From positions 1 to 64,000 of the forward strand of contig NZ_NRRF01000028.1 of NCBI RefSeq assembly GCF_016583565.1: 64,000 bases of DNA, read 5' to 3'. Positions within the stretch are counted from its first letter, which is position 1. Every line of letters starts with the position of its first letter. Under the pieces are notes generated by a model that made no database searches, was not told where the DNA came from, and saw nothing but the letters and a program-made list of their open reading frames with translations. Below are positions 1 to 9,998 of the stretch, piece by piece. This DNA is from Thiocystis violacea (GTDB lineage Bacteria > Pseudomonadota > Gammaproteobacteria > Chromatiales > Chromatiaceae). A program made the translations under genes and the position numbers.

Positions 1-129
1 TTCAGGGTCCAACGGGTGTGCGACATGTGTTGTGCAGCGAGCGCTCAATCGAGGAGCCGGATGCGGTAGTCCCGCACGTCCGGATCTGTGGGAGCCGCGG
101 GTGCGTAAGCACCCGCGGCCACCCGGTAC
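1..129 (+). mobile_element. 3' end of a group II intron (domains V and VI)
   Basis: Bases 54-86 read like the catalytic domain V hairpin of a bacterial group II intron. They begin GAGCCGGA and end TCCGGATC, with an inner GCGG/CCGC stem. One G-A mismatch sits where a G-U pair is usual. Bases 94-119 form a perfect 11-bp stem with a GTAA loop, as expected for domain VI, and the intron would end near base 129. The rest of the intron, including any reverse transcriptase, would lie left of the window. The assignment rests on the resemblance to domain V/VI endings and on their order and spacing. Confidence 0.55.
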
Positions 130-130
130 C

Positions 131-238
131 GGTAGGGTGGACGAGCGAGAGCGAAGTCCACCGAACCCCGCGCCGTTGTTGGTGGACTGCGCTGCGCTTG
201 TCCACCCTACCGAAGACGACTGGTCCGAAGGATGATCG
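131..238. repeat. Dispersed hairpin repeat, copy A
   Basis: An element of about 108 bp, bounded over its first 81 bp (131-211) by the inverted repeat GGTAGGGTGGAC / GTCCACCCTACC. Inside are two smaller hairpins built on GGTGGAC/GTCCACC. A near-identical copy lies at 49800-49907, so this is a dispersed element of the genome and not a chance palindrome. It starts immediately downstream of the group II intron end, suggesting that the intron inserted beside or into such an element. It is followed by about 260 bp with no recognisable gene. Confidence 0.8.
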
Positions 239-501
239 ACGCCCTGATCTGCCGTCAAGACCGCTATCGTCAAACAGAAGAATGCCTGTCAATCGATGAG
301 GTTTTCGTGGGCCTCTGAGATCAGAAAAACGTCATTTAATCAATGGCTAATAAGAGAAGAGGTAAACACCCAAGGGCGTTATGCGCTTGGGCGAAAAATG
401 CCGAAGTCCGCCATTGTAATTCGGCTTGATTGGTCCAGAATACGGGCGAGACACGACACAACGATCTATCCACCAACCGTCGATGCTCGGAGTAGACCGC
501 C

Positions 502-954
502 ATGCAACAGGATGATGAGAAATCCTACCTCCCAAGACAGCTCGATGCCGCGATTCGTCTGTCCGACCACAGCATGGTGACGTCCGCACCCTATGTGACC
601 AGCGGCATCGGTCGTGACGGTCTCCTCGTTCGAGGCGGGCCACGGCTCCCCTCCGGTTGCCATGTCGAGCTGACGCTGATGGGCGACCGACGCGGCGCGC
701 TGACGATCCAGTGCGTGGCTGCGGGCCAGATCGGTGCGGATCAGGTGCTGAACTATGAACATCTCGGCTTCGACGAACGTGTCTCTCTGGAGGAGCTGAT
801 TCGCCCACAGTGGGACGGGGTCGATCTCTTCGACGGTCTCATGACCATGGCGAGCCTGTACGGCGCGACGAGCCTCAAGGACTGGCTCTGCATGACGACC
901 CTGCTCGAGCGAATCCAGCCGCGCGTGGCGCATCGTCCCAGCTCGCTCGCCTAA
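502..954 (+). CDS. PilZ-like domain protein
   Basis: A protein of 150 residues. Its middle part (roughly residues 45-100) reads like a PilZ-type beta-barrel ending in an LGFDERVSLEELIRP segment, comparable to the end of many PilZ domains. The N-terminal RxxxR c-di-GMP motif is not clear, so binding of the second messenger is uncertain. The start at 502 has a GGAG ribosome site at 489-492. It stands alone between the repeat and the integron remnant. Cytosolic, with no signal peptide or membrane segment. The family call is tentative. Confidence 0.5.
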   Translation: MQQDDEKSYLPRQLDAAIRLSDHSMVTSAPYVTSGIGRDGLLVRGGPRLPSGCHVELTLMGDRRGALTIQCVAAGQIGADQVLNYEHLGFDERVSLEELIRPQWDGVDLFDGLMTMASLYGATSLKDWLCMTTLLERIQPRVAHRPSSLA

Positions 955-1419
955 CGAGCATGCGGGAGTGGCCGCATCCCGGAAAATGAAACGATGGCGG
1001 TCGCTCGCGACACCGCTCCGCTGAGCGGGTGCCGCAAGAGGATTGCTGTTTCACGGCCCTGGTTGCCACGTGCTCTCAATGTCAGACTCGATACGGCCTC
1101 GGACCCCGGGGAGTACCCGTACCGCTCGCCATCGTGCGGCACGGATTGTTGCTTGCCGGAGGGACAAACCTGTCAGCACTCCCGACGCAAAAAGTTGACG
1201 GGGTTCAACACCTTCAAGGGCGGCTTCACCCGCTACCTTTGCACCTCGCCTGCTTTCGTGCCTACGCATCGACGCCGCTGTTACCAGCGACGCCGCAAGG
1301 CTCGATACTGGGCTCGCGGCGCACGATTACCCAGACGGGAGTCATACCCGCTAGAACACGCGACCTTGCCAGGCCGCAGTGTCCCCTTTTCCTCCTTCTC
1401 CTTGAAATGAGCCCCCGAT
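955..1419. other. Non-coding or degenerate stretch beside the integrase remnant
   Basis: No convincing gene is seen here. Several open frames exist on both strands but none has a ribosome site or a recognisable domain. The sequence abruptly replaces the expected continuation of the integron integrase at about 1420, so it probably derives from the insertion or deletion that truncated that gene. Confidence 0.4.
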
Positions 1420-1819
1420 ACCGGCTTCTCTCGCCCTGAGCGAATCTGAGCCGGCGGTGACTCCCGTGCAATCGTCGGATGATCCGGTGTCAGCGTGCGC
1501 GCCGAATCGCGCCAGTATTCCCAGTCGATCTCATCGACGACCGGCGCCCGTGCCGTCTCCAGAAGATTCTGTATAGCATTGACGATCTGCTCGAACTGCC
1601 AGTCCGAGATTCTGTCTAGTCGGCCCACCCGCTCGAGATAGCCGGCAACGTCCTGTGCCGAATGCATGGCAAGGCGCTTCTTCGGAAATGCCTTCAGATA
1701 GGTCTCCGCACGTACCAACGTAGCGCGGAGTCCTTCACGCCCCGGTTTCGCGCAAGATCGAGAAATCGCTCCCAAAAGCGCTCGATCGCATCTCCAGTGG
1801 TTGAGCCGCTTTGCGCCAT
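1420..1819 (-). pseudogene. intI: Integron integrase (IntI), truncated and frameshifted
   Basis: The remnant starts with ATG at 1819 and reads M-A-Q-S-G, then AIERFWERFLDLARNRGVK and ALRWYV. This is the N-terminal extension typical of long integron-type tyrosine recombinases of Chromatiaceae-like bacteria. At about 1713-1720 the match jumps to another frame and resumes with RAETYLKAFPKKRL and later DWQFEQIVNAIQNL and DHPTIARESPP. Similarity stops near 1424. The whole catalytic domain (R, H, R, Y) is absent, so no active enzyme can be made. The gene points away from the cassettes, the normal integron geometry, and lies directly upstream of an attI-like site. Confidence 0.75.
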
Positions 1820-1894
1820 GTGCTAGCGTCCAGTGCCGTGTACTTCCAATCGAATTGTACACACCAGCTCCCTTATCGCAACCGAGGGGCTTTC

Positions 1895-1980
1895 GGAGCT
1901 AGGCAGAATCCACCCTATTGGAACTAGACAGAATCTGCCTAGCACGCATGACCGACACTCTGTCTAGTTAACTGTTAGAT
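1895..1980 (+). other. attI: Probable attI recombination region
   Basis: This segment lies between the dead integrase and the first cassette. It ends in GTTAGAT (1974-1980), which fits the integron core GTTRRRY. Upstream are three related short motifs: CTAGGCAGAATC (1899-1910), ACTAGACAGAATCTGCCTAG (1923-1942) and TCTGTCTAGTTA (1960-1971). Repeated direct and inverted motifs of this kind are what integrase binding sites in attI look like. The position and the core site are clear. The exact boundaries and the cassette promoter Pc are not identified. Confidence 0.55.
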
Positions 1981-2002
1981 TAAAATAGAGGGGAAGCAGC
2001 GA

Positions 2003-3217
2003 ATGACAACAGGGCAAGAGTTAATTCCGAATTCTAACAAAGAGCTTATTGAAGCTTCCGGTGTGGACGCATTACTGTCGCAAATAAGACCGCATTGGCA
2101 GGCTAAGAATTTAATTCAGCGCGTGACGAAGTTATTGCATGTCGATCCAAGTAGCGCCTGTCAAAGATTGTTTAACGCATCTATCCATGATTTGAGAGAA
2201 AAAATATTATTCGCTGGTGTAGATATCGCAGCAGAAGCAGCCAAGCAAAATAAGTTGCCTCCAATTTCGAATGCTGAGAGCATAGAAAACTACTCTACAT
2301 CGAAAATGATAGATCTGGCCTATCGAATGGGCTTGCTATCGAGGCCAGAATACCGACGCATCCTCCGTGCTTACGATATTCGAAAAGACTTGGAACACGA
2401 GGATGACGAATATGAAGCAGGTATTGAAGATTGTGTTTACATATTTAGAACCTGCGTAGATGTAATCCTTTCACGAGATCCAATTGAGCTTATTAAACTC
2501 ACTGATATTAAGACTATTGTAGAAAAAGCAGAGCCATCTGCGTTAAATGAGAATATCTTAGAGGAATTTCGCTGTGCTCCAGAGCCAAGACAGCTGGAAA
2601 TATATAAATTTTTAGTAAGCTCTTCACTCAACGTCGAATTGCCTGATGTTGTGAGACAAAATTGTTATCTTGCGTTAAATTCGATTAAGACTTTGGCACA
2701 AAGCCAAGTGCTTATAACCTGTGCAAGAGAGTTCGTTCAGAAAATAGGTAAACGAGGGCCAACGCTAATCGAAGCAAGGGTTGCGTATGGATCTGGTTTG
2801 TTACCCTACCTCAAACAAGCACAAATAAAAGATTTTTTTGAAAGTTACTTTGAAGAAATGACAAAGGTTGGTTACTCTTGGGGGGCCCACAATACACATG
2901 GCGAGCTTTTGCGAAACCTTGAAGAAATCGGAGGGCTAGAGTTCTGCCCCGAAGATTGCATGCAAAAATATGTTCAGTGGTTGGTGCTTTGCTATATAGG
3001 ATCATCTGGTGGCCGAACCTCATATGGCAATATTCGAAACGTTTTTTATAGTAATGTCGGTGCACCTATTTCGCTAAACTTGTTGGGGACTAAAAACAGG
3101 AACATACCTAGCATAGTCGCTGCGCTTGAGCAAAATAATAAAGCAGTTAAATTTGCCATAACTGATGAGCATGTTGCTCGTAGGTATCACGCAATTCTAG
3201 ATAGCATTGAGGAATAA
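2003..3217 (+). CDS. Integron cassette protein with HEPN-like motif, function unknown
   Basis: A 404-residue protein, first gene of the cassette array. It starts at ATG 2003 after a GAGGGGA ribosome site, and its TAA stop (3215-3217) abuts attC1. Base composition is far more AT-rich than the neighbouring chromosome, a sign of transfer. I do not recognise the full-length family. Residues about 105-160 form a helical stretch containing R127-K-D-L-E-H132. This is an R-x4-H motif followed by acidic residues, like the catalytic motif of HEPN ribonucleases found in abortive-infection and toxin proteins. The C-terminal half (about 200-404) shows no motif I know. No signal peptide or membrane helix. 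A role in phage defence or RNA cleavage is inference from one motif. Confidence 0.8.
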   Translation: MTTGQELIPNSNKELIEASGVDALLSQIRPHWQAKNLIQRVTKLLHVDPSSACQRLFNASIHDLREKILFAGVDIAAEAAKQNKLPPISNAESIENYSTSKMIDLAYRMGLLSRPEYRRILRAYDIRKDLEHEDDEYEAGIEDCVYIFRTCVDVILSRDPIELIKLTDIKTIVEKAEPSALNENILEEFRCAPEPRQLEIYKFLVSSSLNVELPDVVRQNCYLALNSIKTLAQSQVLITCAREFVQKIGKRGPTLIEARVAYGSGLLPYLKQAQIKDFFESYFEEMTKVGYSWGAHNTHGELLRNLEEIGGLEFCPEDCMQKYVQWLVLCYIGSSGGRTSYGNIRNVFYSNVGAPISLNLLGTKNRNIPSIVAALEQNNKAVKFAITDEHVARRYHAILDSIEE

Positions 3218-3334
3218 TCTAACAAACGGCTCCACGCAGACGCCCAAACCTCCGCTGTTTTTGTGGGTTTCGCTGCGCTACACTTTACCACAAAAACCTC
3301 TCCGGCCTGGGCGCTGGTGAGCCGGACGTTAGCC
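3217..3334 (+). repeat. attC: attC1 integron recombination site
   Basis: A 118-bp site with R''-type core ATCTAAC (3217-3223) and R'-type core GTTAGCC (3328-3334). The inner arms are complementary (CGGCTCCA against TGGTGAGCCG; GACGCCCA against TGGGCGC), with the imperfect pairing normal for attC. It directly follows the stop of the first cassette gene. Confidence 0.85.
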
Positions 3335-3346
3335 CAATAAAGAAAC

Positions 3347-4024
3347 ATGACAGAGAGAGTCAAATTCAAAATTAGTAGGGTCTCGGGAGCACCAGCACAA
3401 GATGATGAGTTGCTCTCTGATCTCAAGCGTGTCGCTGAACAAATTGGCTCAAGCACTGTCCAGCAAAGAACTTATGGTGAGTTCGGCAGTTTCGATTACA
3501 GAACATTGGAAAGGCGATTTGGCTCATGGAATAAAGCACTGGAATTAGCAGGGCTTGAGGTTTCAAATCGGTTAAACATTTCAGAAGAAGAATTATTTGA
3601 GAACATTCTTCGATTATGGGAGCACTACGGTAGGCAACCACGTCGAAGTGAGTTATCAAAAGAACCATCCAGAATTTCTCAGTCACCCTATAATCGAACT
3701 TTCGGTTCTTGGTCAGGAGCTTTGAGTGCCTTTGTTGAATATGCCAACTCTACAGAAACAGAAGCTCCGGATAACACAAATACCAATTCAGATAAATACA
3801 AAGTAAAAAATACTGGAAGAGATCCATCATTGCGACTGAGGTGGAAGGTCTTGCAGAGAGATAGTTTCAAGTGCTGCGCATGCGGAGCCTCACCTGCTGT
3901 TACTCCAGGAGTAGAGTTACACGTTGACCACGTTATTCCATGGAGTAAAGGTGGAGAAACCGTCATAGATAATCTTCAAACGCTTTGTTCAGTCTGTAAT
4001 TTAGGTAAGTCGAATGAAATATAG
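3347..4024 (+). CDS. HNH endonuclease with homing-endonuclease-associated repeats
   Basis: A 225-residue cassette protein. Two N-terminal repeats (about residues 43-72 and 94-133), each carrying F-G-S-W followed by an A-L helix, resemble the HNH-associated DNA-binding repeats of homing-type nucleases. The C-terminal HNH domain (about 163-225) has Cys176/177/179, the D194-H195 pair of the beta-beta-alpha metal site, N209, and the second zinc pair Cys214/Cys217. It probably binds and cuts DNA. The gene lies 12 bp after attC1 and its stop abuts attC2, so it is a complete cassette. AT-rich like the first cassette. Whether it is a defence nuclease or a selfish one cannot be told from the sequence. 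Confidence 0.85.
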   Translation: MTERVKFKISRVSGAPAQDDELLSDLKRVAEQIGSSTVQQRTYGEFGSFDYRTLERRFGSWNKALELAGLEVSNRLNISEEELFENILRLWEHYGRQPRRSELSKEPSRISQSPYNRTFGSWSGALSAFVEYANSTETEAPDNTNTNSDKYKVKNTGRDPSLRLRWKVLQRDSFKCCACGASPAVTPGVELHVDHVIPWSKGGETVIDNLQTLCSVCNLGKSNEI

Positions 4025-4096
4025 GGCTAACAAAAAAATCCAGCCGACCCAAAAAACGCTGCGCGTTTTTGGGTCGGCTGATTTTAGGCGTTAGCC
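4025..4096 (+). repeat. attC: attC2 integron recombination site
   Basis: A short 72-bp site with cores GGCTAAC (4025-4031) and GTTAGCC (4090-4096). The arms are almost perfect (CAGCCGACCC / GGGTCGGCTG with an AAAAACGC/GCGTTTTT extension). The stop codon of the reverse-oriented antitoxin gene lies inside the right-hand core. Confidence 0.9.
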
Positions 4097-4312
4097 TTGA
4101 AGCGCGTTGTCCAAACGATCGAGAACGTCTAGGCCTTTTTCAATTGAACCTTTGACTGCCATAGCGCGAAATCTACTTTCAGCATCGAACTCGGCAATTG
4201 CCTGGGTTGAAAGCTCTTCCAAGAGCTTATTCACGCTGATGTGCTTGCGCTTAGCCAAGGCTTTGAGGCGAAGATGCTTATCGTCTGGAAGTCGTACAGT
4301 CAGCGTCGCCAT
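4091..4312 (-). CDS. Ribbon-helix-helix antitoxin
   Basis: A 73-residue protein beginning M-A-T-L-T-V-R-L-P-D, the beta strand of a ribbon-helix-helix DNA-binding fold, followed by helices with ALAKRKHISVNKLLEELS. The acidic C-terminal tail probably wraps the PIN toxin. Its start lies 1 bp beyond the toxin stop, so the two are translationally coupled, with the toxin first. The stop (4091-4093) falls inside the attC2 core. It likely neutralises the PIN protein and represses the pair's own promoter. Part of the third cassette, oriented against the array. Confidence 0.8.
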   Translation of the reverse strand: MATLTVRLPDDKHLRLKALAKRKHISVNKLLEELSTQAIAEFDAESRFRAMAVKGSIEKGLDVLDRLDNALQG

Positions 4313-4313
4313 G

Positions 4314-4739
4314 TCAGACCTCTCTCAGCATATCGGTGGGGGTTACTATCTGAATATCCGGGAAACGAAGTTCCCCTTTGGAAAAGTCCCGAATGTTGTT
4401 GGTCACTATGACACGAGCGTTGCCGGCCGCAGCCAATTCGAGCACATGGTTGTCCCCTTCATCTGTAAGGTTCGGGCGCCATAGGTAGAAGATCGGTACC
4501 CATTCGGCAACAGAACAAACGGCTTCGAGCAAGACCTTCACGTCTTCCGGGGCTACCGGGCAACGCTCCAAGATGGCGGGACGTGCGGTCACATCCTCAT
4601 ATTCGGAGAATAATGCGTTGCTCAACAGTGGCTTATAAGCGCCAAGAAGGCAACCCCGCAGAATTGCGCGATTCGGGCCGTCTGGGCTAATGAGTGCCGC
4701 TGTCAGCACATTTGTGTCAACTACGATGCGATAAGCCAT
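4314..4739 (-). CDS. PIN-domain toxin (COG1569-type)
   Basis: A 141-residue PIN ribonuclease starting at M-A-Y-R-I-V-V-D-T-N. The aspartate of this first strand, the E of FSEYEDV, the D of LTDEGDNHVLELA and the D of TNNIRDFS are the usual acidic metal-binding set. It should cleave RNA when free of the antitoxin encoded immediately downstream. An in-frame ATG at 4757 is possible, but neither start has a ribosome site. A TATCAT hexamer at 4747-4752 could be a -10 box, giving a leaderless transcript from 4739. Own transcription is needed because the gene faces against any cassette promoter. Confidence 0.8.
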   Translation of the reverse strand: MAYRIVVDTNVLTAALISPDGPNRAILRGCLLGAYKPLLSNALFSEYEDVTARPAILERCPVAPEDVKVLLEAVCSVAEWVPIFYLWRPNLTDEGDNHVLELAAAGNARVIVTNNIRDFSKGELRFPDIQIVTPTDMLREV

Positions 4740-4771
4740 GCGAAAATGATAGCACATATGCCATCAAAAAA

Positions 4772-4868
4772 GGCTAACACGGCGCTCAAGCCGACCCCGC
4801 GCGGTCGGCGTCGTGCTGGATCTCAAATTTGGCGCGGCGCGCAGGTCGGCTTATCTTGGGCGTTATGC
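4772..4868 (+). repeat. attC: attC3 integron recombination site
   Basis: A 97-bp site with cores GGCTAAC (4772-4778) and GTTATGC (4862-4868) and complementary inner arms (AAGCCGACC / GGTCGGCTT). It closes the third cassette. No further attC follows before aceF, so the array ends here. Confidence 0.85.
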
Positions 4869-5023
4869 GCAGCAGATGAAGAGCGATGAACTCTCTTGGT
4901 AAACCAAAAATCCCAAGGCTATGAGCATCAAAATGTAGCGGACCCGCTTATCCCCTGCTGATCAGGGGCCGCCCGTCTCCCTGGGCGAGCCAGGGAGTGC
5001 GGGCTGTTTGCCCTTGAGGCCTG

Positions 5024-6715
5024 TCAGAGCAATAGCTGCCGGATGTCGCCGAGGAGTTGGCTGAGCAGGGAGGTGAAGCGTGCCCCCTCGGCGCCGTCGA
5101 CAACGCGATGGTCGTAGGAGAGTGAGAGCGGCAGCATGAGGCGTGGCACGAATTCACGGCCATTCCAGACGGGTTTTGTCTCGGACTTGGAGACGCCGAG
5201 GATGGCGACCTCAGGTGCGTTGACGATGGGTGTGAAGGCAGTGCCGCCGATCCCGCCGAGGCTGGAGACGGAGAAGCAGCCACCTTGCATGTCGCCGGGA
5301 AGCAGTTTGCCGTCTCGGGCCTTGGTGCTCAGTTCGGTCAACTCGACGGCGAGCGCGTACAGCCCCTTGGTATCGACGTCACGCACGACAGGCACGACCA
5401 GGCCATTGGGGGTATCGACGGCCACGCCGATGTGGGTGTAGTGCTTGTAGACGAGCCGTTCGCCATCGCTGGTCAGTGACGCCTTGAGGACGGGCATCTG
5501 GTTGAGCGCGGTCGCGACCGCCTTGAGGAGGAAGGGCAGGAAGGTCAGTTTGACGCCCTGCTTGGCGGCGCTGTCCTTCTGTTGCTGACGGAAGGCTTCC
5601 AGCTCCGTGATATCGGCATCGTCGAATTGGGTGACGTGCGGGATGCCGACCCAGCAGCGGTGGAGGTGCCGGCCGCTGATCTTGCGGATGCGCGGCAGCT
5701 CCCTGGTTTCGATCGCGCCGAAGCGCGCGAAGTCCACGTCCGGAGCGGCGGGGAGCTGGAAGGCTGAGGGAGCGCCTGTGTCACTGGCTTGGCCCTGGGC
5801 GAGCGCCTGCTTGACGAAGGTCTGGACGTCTTCCTTGAGGGCACGACCCTTGGGGCCGGAGCCTTTGACCCGTGCCAGATCGACCCCCAGTTCGCGTGCG
5901 AAGCGTCGCACGGCGGGGCTGGCATGCGCCTTCCGGCCCTTGGCGATGGCGGCCATGTCCTCCGGCCGGGGTAGCACCGGCGCCTGACGCCGTTCAGCCT
6001 CACCGGGCGCGCGGCGCGCGGTTTCCGGCTTGGCGGCCGGGGGGGAGGGCGGTGGGTCTTGCGTCGCCTCCGTGCTCGTCGCGGGCAGGGTGTCCTCGCT
6101 GCCGGACTCCGGCGCCGCATCCACGCTCAACGTGAGAATCAGATCCCCAGGGTTCAGGGTGTCGCCAACCTTGACGGCGAGCTCCTCGACCACCCCGGCA
6201 TGCGGCGAGGGGATCTCCATGGTTGCTTTGTCGCTCTCCAGGGTCAGCAGGGATTGTTCGACTTCGACGCGCTCGCCCGGTGCGACCAGGATCTCAACGA
6301 CCGGGATGTCGGTGAAGTCGCCAACGTCCGGTAGCACGACCGAGACCGACTCGCGCTCGGTGTCCGTCTCGGAATGCCCCCTGGCGGCTGTCTTCTCTGC
6401 CTTCGGTGGGGCGGGCGGCGCCGGCTCGGTGGCCTGGGCATCCTTGGTGTCATTCTCCCGCGGACGGCTCTGCAAGGCCGTCTCCAGCATGAGCAGGAGA
6501 TCCCCCTCGCTCACGCGGTCGCCGACCTTGACCTTGATCCCTTTGACGATGCCGCCCTTGGGGGATGGAATCTCGATCGTCGCCTTGTCGCTCTCCAGGG
6601 TGAGCAGGGATTGCTCGGGCTCGACCCGGTCCCCTTCGGCGACCAGGATCTCGATGATCTCGACGTCGGAGAAGTCTCCGACGTCAGGCAGTAAAATCTC
6701 TTCGACGGTTGCCAC
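5024..6715 (-). CDS. aceF: Pyruvate dehydrogenase E2, dihydrolipoyllysine acetyltransferase
   Basis: A 563-residue E2 subunit that carries acetyl groups from E1 to CoA. Two N-terminal lipoyl domains have the lipoylated lysines K44 and K163, each in an ESDKAT context. Linkers rich in Pro and Ala follow, then the E1/E3-binding domain (about 266-303, ASPAVRRFAREL) and the catalytic domain with DHRVVDG (H536, D540) near the end. The start is GTG at 6713-6715 with AGGAGG at 6723-6728, 7 bp upstream. It is the second gene of an aceE-aceF operon, 34 bp after aceE. No E3 gene (lpd) is present here. The lipoyl-domain number differs among species; two is common outside the enterics. Confidence 0.97.
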   Translation of the reverse strand: MATVEEILLPDVGDFSDVEIIEILVAEGDRVEPEQSLLTLESDKATIEIPSPKGGIVKGIKVKVGDRVSEGDLLLMLETALQSRPRENDTKDAQATEPAPPAPPKAEKTAARGHSETDTERESVSVVLPDVGDFTDIPVVEILVAPGERVEVEQSLLTLESDKATMEIPSPHAGVVEELAVKVGDTLNPGDLILTLSVDAAPESGSEDTLPATSTEATQDPPPSPPAAKPETARRAPGEAERRQAPVLPRPEDMAAIAKGRKAHASPAVRRFARELGVDLARVKGSGPKGRALKEDVQTFVKQALAQGQASDTGAPSAFQLPAAPDVDFARFGAIETRELPRIRKISGRHLHRCWVGIPHVTQFDDADITELEAFRQQQKDSAAKQGVKLTFLPFLLKAVATALNQMPVLKASLTSDGERLVYKHYTHIGVAVDTPNGLVVPVVRDVDTKGLYALAVELTELSTKARDGKLLPGDMQGGCFSVSSLGGIGGTAFTPIVNAPEVAILGVSKSETKPVWNGREFVPRLMLPLSLSYDHRVVDGAEGARFTSLLSQLLGDIRQLLL

Positions 6716-6749
6716 GCGATGTCCTCCTAAGCCTGTCGTTCCGGTTGCT

Positions 6750-9404
<2,655 letters not shown>

Positions 9405-9448
9405 GTCGCTTCCGGGAATGCATCCTAAGGCGGATTCAGTTCAGACAA

Positions 9449-9483
9449 AGCCGCCATTGTATAACATCAAGGGGCTCTCTCAA
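9449..9483 (-). promoter_or_regulatory. Sigma-70-type promoter of aceEF
   Basis: On the minus strand, TTGAGA (9478-9483), a 16-bp spacer and TACAAT (9456-9461) form a near-consensus promoter. The predicted start near 9449 gives a 45-nt leader before the aceE ATG. Confidence 0.65.
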
Positions 9484-9761
9484 TACTGAGGATTCGGTAT
9501 TGCAATGCAGCTGGCGCGGCCTGGGATCCGTTGCCGCGGTCTACTATAGACGGCGCTAGCGTCGCACGGGCGACTCATCAAGGATGTCATGCGATCTGAG
9601 CGGGCAAGTGGCGAGGTCGCGGGCCGCGGTGAGTCCGCGAATGCGGTTTTTCGAGCAGATGGAGGCGCGAAGGTGCAGGACTGGTGGTCCTCGTCCTGCC
9701 CTGTGGCGCCCGAAGACAGGCGGGTGAAACCGCAACGAGCGCGCAAGGAAACTCATGGCTC

Positions 9762-9967
9762 GCGGGGCATCCTTGCCCCGCATGGGACACTTCGGCCGTC
9801 TGTCCTTAGGAACTGTCCGTCTTCTACGTCCTGATTCGAGCCTGGTGACGAAGCTCCAGCTTCGTCATCCGCGAGACGAAGCTCTGCTTCATGAATCCTC
9901 AGGCTGCGCCAACGCTTCGTGAAGCGGAGCTTCATCGCATGGGTCACGCAGCTGGAGCTGCGTGACC
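9762..9967. repeat. Cluster of REP-like hairpins between aceE and the EF-G-like gene
   Basis: The 590 bp between aceE and the next gene contains no convincing CDS but several strong hairpins. GCGGGGCA/TGCCCCGC lies at 9762-9781. A perfect palindrome with arms GACGAAGCT and AGCTTCGTC spans 9847-9866. The motif GACGAAGCTC appears again at 9875-9884. A perfect palindrome with arms GGTCACGCAGCT and AGCTGCGTGACC spans 9942-9967. The last two share the A-G-C-T centre and look like related units. They lie just after the stop of the EF-G-like gene and may protect or end that transcript. Confidence 0.6.
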
Positions 9968-9998
9968 AGAAACCGGGAGGCAATTGATAGACGGCTAC

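Noticed and set aside
9589..9834. An 81-codon plus-strand frame between aceE and the EF-G-like gene
   Set aside because: It runs through hairpin sequence and has no ribosome site or recognisable motif.
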